Source: Prevotella sp. (GTDB taxonomy: Bacteria > Bacteroidota > Bacteroidia > Bacteroidales > Bacteroidaceae). Taken from it: 33,036 nt of DNA. The notes under the pieces are model-generated. The model was not told where the DNA came from. It saw only the letters and a program-made list of their open reading frames with translations, and searched no databases. The stretch spans positions 1 to 33,036 of the forward strand of contig JAFRRN010000046.1 in the NCBI GenBank assembly GCA_017428055.1. The letters are read 5' to 3'. This document shows positions 1-5,436 of the stretch, one piece after another. How positions within the stretch are numbered: the stretch's first letter is position 1; the number at the start of each line of letters is the position of its first letter. The position numbers and the translations under genes were made by a program.

Positions 1-27
1 ATGTGTTAACATTAAACAGATAGAACT

Positions 28-1098
28 ATGATTGTAGCAAATCCCATTTATGACATCGTCTTCAAATACCTAATGGAAGACGAGCGAATCGCAAGAACCA
101 TCCTCTCGGCATTGCTGAAGAAGGACATCGTGAAAGTGGAAATCCGTCCTCATGAATATGCCAATGTGCAGCGTGATGCCATCTCGGTGTTCCGCATCGA
201 CTTCGGCGCAACAGTCAGGGAGGCGGACGGGAAGGAACACCTCATCTTGATAGAGTTGCAAAAGACGTGGCTTGAGACAGAGACCCTCCGATTCCGCCAG
301 TATCTCGGCGTTCAATACCAAAGCAAGAACAACATGGTCGGCAACAGCAAGGACGCACACGCCTTGCCAATGGTGGCGGTGTACCTGCTCGGGCACAAGG
401 TTGGCGACATTGAGGAGCCTGTCCTCTACGTGCAACACCAGTCATACGACTACAATGGCAACGTGGTGACCAAGGGTCTCCCCAATCCCTTTGTTGACAG
501 CCTGACGCACAACAGCATCATCGTGCAAATCCCACGGCTGCACGGACAGATCAACAATAGGCTTGACAAGGTGTTGAGCATCTTCGACCAGACGCGAATA
601 AACAAGAACAATAGCCAGGTACTGATGTTGGACGACCATCTCTATGACAATGACGAGGAGATGAAGCCCATTCTCCATCGGCTCCTTATGGCGGCATCGG
701 ATGCAGACATGCGAATGGACATGAACGTGGAAGACGAGTACTATTCAGTTATCGAGAGCCGCGATACGGAAATCATGATTAAGTTGAAGAAGATTGCAGA
801 ACAGAGGGCAAGGATAAAAGAAAAAGACGCGAGGATTAGGGAGAAGGACGCGCAATTGGAAGAGAAGGACGAGCAATTGGAAGAGAAGGACGCGCAATTG
901 GAAGAGAAAGATGCACAGATTGAAGAGAAAGACGCACAGTTGGAAGAGAAGGATGCTATGCTCAAAGAGAAAGACATACAGATGGAAGAGGTGGTACGTA
1001 ACTCCATTTTGGCATTACATCGTTCTGGCTTGACCGTTTGGCAGATAGCCAAAAGCCTCGGTGTAGATGTGGAAGTGGTGAAGTCGGTGGTAAAGTAG
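28..1098 (+). CDS. Rpn-type PD-(D/E)XK nuclease / putative transposase with heptad coiled coil
   Basis: A 356-residue protein resembling the Rpn / PDDEXK_2 nuclease-transposase family, which is common in Bacteroidota and linked to DNA cleavage and recombination. The N-terminal ~230 residues hold the nuclease fold. The PD-(D/E)XK motif is readable as D58 (RIDFGA) and E76-x-Q78-K79 (IELQK). Residues ~261-316 are eight back-to-back heptads of type AQLEEKD, predicted to form a long coiled coil. The last ~30 residues (GLTVWQIAKSLGV) read as a helix-turn-helix. The next gene is convergent and ends 14 bp away. Only 27 bases lie upstream, so the promoter cannot be judged. The family match is recognised by eye. 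DNA cleavage by this protein is inferred from the family. Confidence 0.8.
   Translation: MIVANPIYDIVFKYLMEDERIARTILSALLKKDIVKVEIRPHEYANVQRDAISVFRIDFGATVREADGKEHLILIELQKTWLETETLRFRQYLGVQYQSKNNMVGNSKDAHALPMVAVYLLGHKVGDIEEPVLYVQHQSYDYNGNVVTKGLPNPFVDSLTHNSIIVQIPRLHGQINNRLDKVLSIFDQTRINKNNSQVLMLDDHLYDNDEEMKPILHRLLMAASDADMRMDMNVEDEYYSVIESRDTEIMIKLKKIAEQRARIKEKDARIREKDAQLEEKDEQLEEKDAQLEEKDAQIEEKDAQLEEKDAMLKEKDIQMEEVVRNSILALHRSGLTVWQIAKSLGVDVEVVKSVVK
808..975 (+). repeat. 21-bp in-frame tandem repeat encoding eight heptads
   Basis: Eight consecutive 21-bp units inside the nuclease gene encode ARIKEKD, ARIREKD, AQLEEKD, EQLEEKD, AQLEEKD, AQIEEKD, AQLEEKD and AMLKEKD. The unit length equals one coiled-coil heptad. 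Gain or loss of units would therefore keep both the reading frame and the coil register. Confidence 0.9.
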
Positions 1099-1112
1099 AT
1101 TCCCTCCACATG

Positions 1113-1430
1113 TTACAGCACGACAGCCGTCCCGCTCACCGCTACCATCAGCATCGAGTTGCCTTGGCCGATGGTCTCATAGTCGATGTCGATGCCAACC
1201 ACGGCATTGGCCCCTAATGCGGCGGCACGTTCCTCCATCTCCTTCATGGAGGTGTCTTTCGCCTCGCGTAACACTTTCTCGTATGAGCCGCTGCGCCCGC
1301 CCACGATGTCGCGGATGCCCGCCATAAAGTCCTTTAAGAAATTGGCTCCGATGATGGTTTCGCCTGTCACTACGCCCTTATAGTCACGGATGGGCCGTCC
1401 TTCGATGGTTGGTGTTGTTGTCAGAATCAT
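1113..1430 (-). CDS. YbjQ/UPF0145 family heavy-metal-binding-domain protein
   Basis: A 105-residue protein typical in length for the YbjQ (UPF0145) family. Family features visible are an N-terminal segment followed by [17 protein letters not shown], a central [14 protein letters not shown] stretch, and the conserved [18 protein letters not shown] near the C-terminus. Members form small pentameric barrels and are annotated as putative heavy-metal-binding proteins, but no biochemical role is firmly established. The start is the ATG complementary to 1428-1430. The gene is convergent with the nuclease and lies 208 bp downstream of mnmA on the same strand, separated by the half-site array at 1509-1569. 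I could not place a convincing promoter for it. Confidence 0.9.
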   Translation of the reverse strand: MILTTTPTIEGRPIRDYKGVVTGETIIGANFLKDFMAGIRDIVGGRSGSYEKVLREAKDTSMKEMEERAAALGANAVVGIDIDYETIGQGNSMLMVAVSGTAVVL

Positions 1431-1508
1431 GATTGTATGTTGATAGGTTTACATATATAAGACGAATGGAATGGTCGATAAGTTGCAATTGATTTAGTGA
1501 AAAACGTT

Positions 1509-1569
1509 GTCCAAGCATTTTGGACGGTCTGTCCAAAACCTTTGGACGGGTCGTCCAAGGGGCTTAGAC
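1509..1569. promoter_or_regulatory. Array of alternating GTCCAA/TTGGAC half-sites at 11-bp spacing
   Basis: In the gap between mnmA and the ybjQ-like gene, GTCCAA occurs at 1509, 1531 and 1553. Its reverse complement TTGGAC occurs at 1520 and 1542, with a one-mismatch TTAGAC at 1564. Every start is exactly 11 bp from the next, about one helical turn. Each neighbouring pair can form a hairpin (for example arms 1518-1525 and 1531-1538), so alternative mutually exclusive stems exist. It could be an operator array for a dimeric regulator, a terminator region for mnmA, or a palindromic repeat element. The pattern is directly visible. Its function is unknown. Confidence 0.6.
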
Positions 1570-1638
1570 GAGTTGTTTCCCGTATGTATAATGGACTTGG
1601 GCATGGGCTAAAGAGAGAGGGAAGGGCCTATTGGATGG

Positions 1639-2721
1639 TCAGATGGTGATTTCCCCCGACCCATAACAGCGGTGGAAATCCTTGTCGTACACCACGCAGA
1701 ACTGCCCTGGGGCTACGCCTTGCACCCATCGGTCGGTATGTACGATATAGCTGCCTTCTCCCGTTTGTTCCAATAATCCATCGAAATAATCGGGCGTATG
1801 CCTGATTTTGAATGTCACTTCTTTGGGCAATTTTCCTCCCTCGGGCGTGAGATAGTGGAAGTCCTTGATAGGAAACTCCTTGCGATGCGCCTTGATAGGC
1901 TCGTAGCCCTTGATGACATAGAGGATATTTTGCTCGATGTCTTTCTTCACTACGTTCCACGGTCCACCACCCAAGCCTAAGCCTTTCCTTTGCCCGATGG
2001 TATGGAACCAATGCCCATGATGCTTGCCCAATACCTTCCCAGTCTCCATGTCGATAACGTCGCCTTCCCATTCACCGAGGTAACGACGTAGGTAATCGTT
2101 GTAATTGATCTTGCCGAGGAAGCAGATACCTTGCGAATCCTTGCGCCTGGCATTCACCAAATGTTCGCGCTCGGCAATCTCCCGCACCTCCTCCTTGCGG
2201 TATTGGCCGATGGGGAAGAGGGCTTTCTTCAGTTGCCAGTCGTAGATCTGCGCGAGGAAGTCGGTCTGGTCCTTCACGAGGTCGGGGCTGGTGGTGAGCC
2301 ATTTATGCCCGTCAATCCATTCCGTCTGCGCATAGTGTCCCGTGGCGATGAGGTCATAGTCGTGTCCGCGTTTCTCGTCGAAGGCGCCAAACTTAATAAG
2401 GCGGTTGCACATCACGTCGGGGTTGGGTGTCTCGCCGGCGCGAACCTTCTCCATCGTGTAGCGTGTCACGTTGTCCCAATATTCCCTATGGCAGTCAACA
2501 ACCTCCAACTTGCATCCGAAGCGGGCGGCAACGGCTGTAGCCATCTCCATGTCCTCCTCGCTCGAACAGTCCCATTCCTCCGTCTCCTCGGGGCCGATCT
2601 TGATGTAGAAGCAATCGGGATGAAGCCCTATCCGCGCCAGTTCGTACAACACCACGCTGCTATCCACGCCCCCAGACAACAGCACGGCTATCCGCTTGTC
2701 TCGTATCTCAAAGTCGTTCAT
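1639..2721 (-). CDS. mnmA: tRNA-specific 2-thiouridylase MnmA
   Basis: MnmA activates U34 of tRNA Lys, Glu and Gln with ATP and transfers sulfur to make 2-thiouridine in the cytoplasm. The PP-loop SGGVDSS is at residues 16-22. Both catalytic cysteines are present: C105 in PDVMCNR and C200 in SQGICF. ATGHYA and DQTDFLAQ are also present. The 360-residue length is normal. I chose the ATG at 2719-2721 rather than one 57 bases upstream because a -7 box (2727-2734) overlaps the longer version and the family begins just before the PP-loop. That start would leave almost no 5' leader. The gene is divergent from the GHKL ATPase gene. Confidence 0.95.
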   Translation of the reverse strand: MNDFEIRDKRIAVLLSGGVDSSVVLYELARIGLHPDCFYIKIGPEETEEWDCSSEEDMEMATAVAARFGCKLEVVDCHREYWDNVTRYTMEKVRAGETPNPDVMCNRLIKFGAFDEKRGHDYDLIATGHYAQTEWIDGHKWLTTSPDLVKDQTDFLAQIYDWQLKKALFPIGQYRKEEVREIAEREHLVNARRKDSQGICFLGKINYNDYLRRYLGEWEGDVIDMETGKVLGKHHGHWFHTIGQRKGLGLGGGPWNVVKKDIEQNILYVIKGYEPIKAHRKEFPIKDFHYLTPEGGKLPKEVTFKIRHTPDYFDGLLEQTGEGSYIVHTDRWVQGVAPGQFCVVYDKDFHRCYGSGEITI

Positions 2722-2726
2722 GTGTG

Positions 2727-2734
2727 CAAAATTA
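2727..2734 (-). promoter_or_regulatory. Bacteroidetes -7 box for mnmA
   Basis: The minus strand reads TAATTTTG, a perfect TAnnTTTG, ending 5 nt before the chosen mnmA ATG. An ATTG (complement of 2752-2755) could serve as -33 element but with only a 17-nt spacer. If used, transcription would begin almost at the start codon. Confidence 0.5.
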
Positions 2735-2793
2735 CGAAATTGTTTCATTCGCAATGATAATTTATGGAAAAAACGCACAAAAAGACATGATTA

Positions 2794-2825
2794 TTTGGAG
2801 GGATTTTATATTTGTAGTATATTTG
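2794..2825 (+). promoter_or_regulatory. Promoter (TTTG-N20-TATATTTG) for the GHKL/STAS-like pair
   Basis: TTTG at 2794-2797, a 20-nt spacer, and TATATTTG at 2818-2825 give an exact Bacteroidetes primary-sigma promoter. Transcription would start near 2829-2831. That excludes the ATG at 2828 and favours the ATG at 2846, which is preceded by TAGGAG. Confidence 0.75.
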
Positions 2826-2845
2826 CAATGAACAATAGTAGGAGC

Positions 2846-3499
2846 ATGAATATTGACAAGCTGATTGACAAATACTTTACAGGTGAAGCGTCAAACGTTG
2901 CCATTGAGGTGTTTGACGATACAAATATCTATGCCGTTTATTCAGATATAGTGAAAATGCTGCATGATTACCCTGAGATAGAGTTGTCGATACTTCAAGC
3001 TATGGCTTATTGTTTCTATGAGATTCTTGACAATGTGCTGACTCACTCCACAAAGAAGATGGGAACGGTCATCACCTTTTTTGACAAAAGAAACACAAGA
3101 GTCATGATTCTTGTTGCGGATGATGGAATTGGTGTCAGGAAATCATTGTCGGAAAATCCACGATACAATAACATCACGGAGGAAGATGCTTTGCGTCTTT
3201 GTTTACAAGATGCCGTAACAGATGGAAAGGGTATGGGATATGGATTGTTTTCTACCATGCAACTTATTAGCAATGCTGGCAGTTTGTTGCAGATTCATTC
3301 CGGGAGAAGTGTTTTGTCGTTTGATGGTAATAATATCTAAGTATCAGAGGCATCACCATGGCAGGGTACCATTGTCTATTTCGAGTTGCACTCCGACAAG
3401 GTGATTGACCCGAAACAGGTTTTAGGGGGGAAGGCTGACCCGGAAAGTGATTATGACCAACTTTTTGAAATAGATGACAACATGGATGAGTTGTGGTAA
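2846..3499 (+). pseudogene. GHKL (HATPase_c) anti-sigma-like ATPase interrupted by an in-frame TAA
   Basis: A 217-codon frame with a single in-frame TAA at 3338-3340 (codon 165). Upstream of the stop the GHKL ATP-binding motifs are intact: N-box E59-ILD-N63, G1 box DDGIG at 92-96, and G2 box GKGMGYG at 127-133. Downstream, the same frame stays open for 52 more codons. It begins VSEASPWQGTIVYFEL, which looks like the missing last strand of the fold, and ends at TAA 3497-3499. One A-to-T change of an AAA lysine codon would explain it. The fold resembles SpoIIAB/RsbW-type protein kinases and anti-sigma factors, and the partner 21 bp downstream is STAS-like. A stable 164-residue truncated protein, or readthrough, cannot be excluded. 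Confidence 0.8.
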
Positions 3500-3520
3500 A
3501 TTGAGTAAAGGAAAAAGGTA

Positions 3521-3820
3521 ATGATAAAATTCGATTTTAGGAATATTGGCGAATATCTTGGTACTCGCCAGTTGGGAGAACAGGTACGGGAGCAATTGTT
3601 GCCATTGATACAAGGGCAAGAGAAGGTGGAGTTGGATTTCACGGGTGTGGAAGTCGTCTCTAACTCGTTTGCTGATGAATGCTTGGCTAAGTTGTTGTTT
3701 GTCATGCCGCTTGCCGAGCTTAAACAACGCACCACGTTTACGGGCGTAAATGATTTGGCTCGTAAGAACATCGCCATTGCTTTCCGAAGGAGAATGAGGG
3801 CAATGGAGAATCAAGGATGA
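3521..3820 (+). CDS. STAS-like domain protein (DUF4325)
   Basis: A 99-residue protein matching the STAS-like DUF4325 pattern. The core strand VELDFTGVEVVSNSFADECLAKLL (roughly residues 36-59) corresponds to the region that carries the phosphorylatable serine in SpoIIAA-type antagonists. Serines 47 and 49 lie in that loop. The start ATG is preceded by the purine-rich AAAGGAAAAAGG. It follows the GHKL ATPase frame by 21 bp and precedes a hairpin terminator, so the two genes form a compact bicistron like a partner-switching module. Family assignment is by eye. The regulatory role is inferred from the pairing. Confidence 0.8.
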   Translation: MIKFDFRNIGEYLGTRQLGEQVREQLLPLIQGQEKVELDFTGVEVVSNSFADECLAKLLFVMPLAELKQRTTFTGVNDLARKNIAIAFRRRMRAMENQG

Positions 3821-3825
3821 ATGTT

Positions 3826-3871
3826 TAGTGTTTAGTGCTGGATAGACATATATTCACTAAACACTATTTTT
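3826..3871 (+). terminator. Rho-independent-type terminator after the STAS-like gene
   Basis: A perfect 12-bp inverted repeat (TAGTGTTTAGTG at 3826-3837, CACTAAACACTA at 3855-3866) with a 17-nt loop, followed immediately by five T residues, 6 bp after the stop codon. The stem is AT-rich and resembles other simple intergenic palindromes of Bacteroidota. Confidence 0.7.
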
Positions 3872-3924
3872 AGTGCTTTCCGCAAAATTTCCTGCCGAAA
3901 GTGGGGAGATTGCGGAATTTGTTG

Positions 3925-3932
3925 TATATTTG
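3925..3932 (+). promoter_or_regulatory. -7 box for the structured RNA locus
   Basis: TATATTTG at 3925-3932 is a perfect TAnnTTTG. No TTTG lies about 20 nt upstream, so the -33 element is weak or absent. A start site 3-6 nt downstream would fall at 3935-3938, exactly the 5' foot of the first RNA hairpin. Confidence 0.6.
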
Positions 3933-3934
3933 CA

Positions 3935-4192
3935 AACGGTAACGGGGGAGAAATCCCGTGCCGTTGATGCATAAGCTTATTATTTCGCACTTTACCGAAG
4001 ACGCCTGGAAACTTCTTTTGGAATAGTTCGATTTAATAACGAGGGGGAGAAACCTATATGGTTTTCCCTGTCTACAAATTGGCTATGCACACGCCTTCGG
4101 CGTGGTAGCATTCTTATATAGTAGACAGGGGTTCCATTTCCAGGCGCGCCCCTTAGGTAAAGTGCATAAGAGTGGCCACGCCATTCTTTATG
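3935..4192 (+). ncRNA. Highly structured RNA (candidate 6S-like or novel ncRNA / leader)
   Basis: No convincing protein is encoded here, but long complementary segments nest. A 5' hairpin pairs 3935-3939 with 3961-3965 and 3942-3946 with 3955-3959. A long rod follows: 3976-3980 with 4166-4170, 3987-3996 with 4156-4165 (10 of 10), 4002-4011 with 4137-4146 (10 of 10), and 4066-4075 with 4121-4130 (10 of 10). It is capped by 4082-4085 with 4106-4109 and 4090-4095 with 4099-4104. A large asymmetric bubble (4012-4065 against 4131-4136) interrupts it. The ~200-nt rod with a central bubble recalls 6S RNA, but I cannot match it to a known family. It could instead be a cis-acting leader of the gene at 4279. 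Confidence 0.6.
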
Positions 4193-4203
4193 TCCTTTCC
4201 GTT
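4165..4203 (+). terminator. Possible terminator hairpin competing with the RNA closing helix
   Basis: 4165-4176 (CATAAGAGTGGC) can pair with 4180-4192 with one bulge and one G-U pair and a 3-nt loop, followed by the pyrimidine-rich TCCTTTCCGTTT. Bases 4165-4170 are also used in the rod's closing helix, so the two structures exclude each other. Confidence 0.4.
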
Positions 4204-4278
4204 TACATGTATGAATTGAATATTGACAATTATTTAACTTAGAAGTTGCGCACGACACGGATTTTAGTGTAGAATATC

Positions 4279-5121
4279 ATGAAGAGATTACTATCAGTTG
4301 TGTTATTCCTCTGTTTAGGAATGTCACTTGCAGCACAGACAGAAAACGGTAACTTAATAACTCTCAAAGGAAGGGTGGTTGAAGCATATACAGACAATCC
4401 TATAGCAGGCATACCTGTCCAAGTTTCTGCGTATGACTACCCCTTTGTATTCGATATAACAATCTATACAGACCAAGATGGCTATTGGACTATACAAGCT
4501 CCATCGGGACATGATTACGATTATATCGTCGATGCCGCCTCATATGGTTACTCTGTTGAGGGTATATATAACGATAATGTTACAAAACTCTTTCCTTTGG
4601 AATTGTTGGCTATCGTCAAGGGAAAAGTTGTTGATGCAACAAATAGAAAACCTATACCTAATGCAAAAGTTTCAATTATTTATCATTATAGTTTTATCAG
4701 TCTTTTTGATCCCCATGAAGATGATGAGGGGTCATATGAAATTGAAGAAACTGTCACCGATGAATATGGTAATTATTCGTGTGTATTTATGCTCAAAATG
4801 AAAGATAGGTTTGAATTTGGTGGTCAGGACAGTTGGAGTTATAGTGTTCGATGTGGAGATTATGAAGAATATTTAACGGGGGGTTATGATTATGGTGAAG
4901 GTAAATTAATAGTTGAAAATGGAGAATTAATGGTTGTATATGAGAGAAATATCGAAACAACAATGGTTGTGGTTGGCGAAGATGCTGGTCTTGTTGACGG
5001 AATCTATGTCATCTCAAAGAGAAGCTACGACGAGAGACATTATGGGATTTCGGGTGCCGAGGTTGTTCCCACATCCAAGGGCTTACACATCGTAAAAGGC
5101 AAGAAAGTCATGGTCAAGTAG
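4279..5121 (+). CDS. Secreted hypothetical protein with two carboxypeptidase-regulatory-like repeats
   Basis: A 280-residue protein with a clear N-terminal signal peptide (hydrophobic core LLSVVLFLCLGMSLA, cleavage near AAQ). Two beta-sandwich repeats follow: residues ~28-95, starting LKGRVVEAYTDNPIAGI, and ~112-195, starting VKGKVVDATNRKPIPNAKV. Each carries the G-x-V/V-D pattern of CarboxypepD_reg-like domains. The C-terminus KGLHIVKGKKVMVK resembles the final strand of a degenerate type-IX-secretion (type A) sorting tail. The function is not recognised; extracytoplasmic is the safe statement. The gene is AT-rich compared with the neighbouring carbohydrate-use genes and stands alone between the structured RNA and a terminator at 5193-5240. 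I see no strong promoter between 4193 and 4278, so readthrough from the RNA locus is possible. Confidence 0.75.
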   Translation: MKRLLSVVLFLCLGMSLAAQTENGNLITLKGRVVEAYTDNPIAGIPVQVSAYDYPFVFDITIYTDQDGYWTIQAPSGHDYDYIVDAASYGYSVEGIYNDNVTKLFPLELLAIVKGKVVDATNRKPIPNAKVSIIYHYSFISLFDPHEDDEGSYEIEETVTDEYGNYSCVFMLKMKDRFEFGGQDSWSYSVRCGDYEEYLTGGYDYGEGKLIVENGELMVVYERNIETTMVVVGEDAGLVDGIYVISKRSYDERHYGISGAEVVPTSKGLHIVKGKKVMVK

Positions 5122-5192
5122 GTATGTTTCAAGGAATCACTTGTCAAGTGGTAAATCGCATAGGATGAGTAATTCCATAGAGTTAGAGAGCA

Positions 5193-5240
5193 AAAGGGGA
5201 GTTGGCTATTGCTGAATGGTGCCAGCTCCTCTTTATTTTT
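5193..5240 (+). terminator. Hairpin terminator after the 4279-5121 gene
   Basis: AAAGGGGAGTTGGC at 5193-5206 pairs along all 14 positions (two G-U pairs) with GCCAGCTCCTCTTT at 5221-5234, followed by ATTTTT. Confidence 0.7.
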
Positions 5241-5319
5241 CAAAACATAAATGATAATATGTGGGCTATGCAATAATAATAAAAAAAGGAACTGATAGAT
5301 GGAAATTATATTTTTTTTG

Positions 5320-5327
5320 TATCTTTG
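5320..5327 (+). promoter_or_regulatory. -7 box upstream of the sialidase operon
   Basis: TATCTTTG is a perfect TAnnTTTG. The -33 region has no TTTG but a T-tract lies at 5311-5318. Transcription would start near 5331, giving an ~105-nt leader that contains the palindromic repeat 5358-5432. Confidence 0.55.
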
Positions 5328-5357
5328 CCCTTGCAATGAAATAGAAAAAAGATGGGT

Positions 5358-5432
5358 GTAGGGGCAGGTCTGCGTATCTGCCCGCAGCCAATGATGTTTA
5401 ATTCACGGGCAGATACGCAGATCTGCCCCTAC
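5358..5432. repeat. REP-like long palindrome abutting the sialidase start
   Basis: Two 27-nt arms (5358-5384 and 5406-5432) are reverse complements with one mismatch that would be a G-U pair, separated by a 21-nt loop. The arm begins GTAGGGGCAGGTCTGCG. The right arm ends 4 nt before the first ATG of the sialidase. This GGGGCAG/CTGCCCC type of element resembles dispersed bacterial REP/REPIN repeats. Copy number cannot be judged from one window. Confidence 0.85.
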
Positions 5433-5436
5433 ATAA

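Noticed and set aside
1509-1569. CRISPR-like array
   Set aside because: The 11-bp units alternate in orientation and there are no unique spacers of 25-40 bp and no cas genes.
2696-2845. A longer N-terminus of the GHKL ATPase starting at 2696
   Set aside because: The extension runs through the well-formed promoter at 2794-2825 and has no similarity to the family. The ATG at 2846 has an upstream TAGGAG.
3992-4258. An 88-codon minus-strand frame over the structured RNA
   Set aside because: The same bases form three perfect long helices. The translation is arginine- and serine-rich with no domain, and a promoter points the other way.
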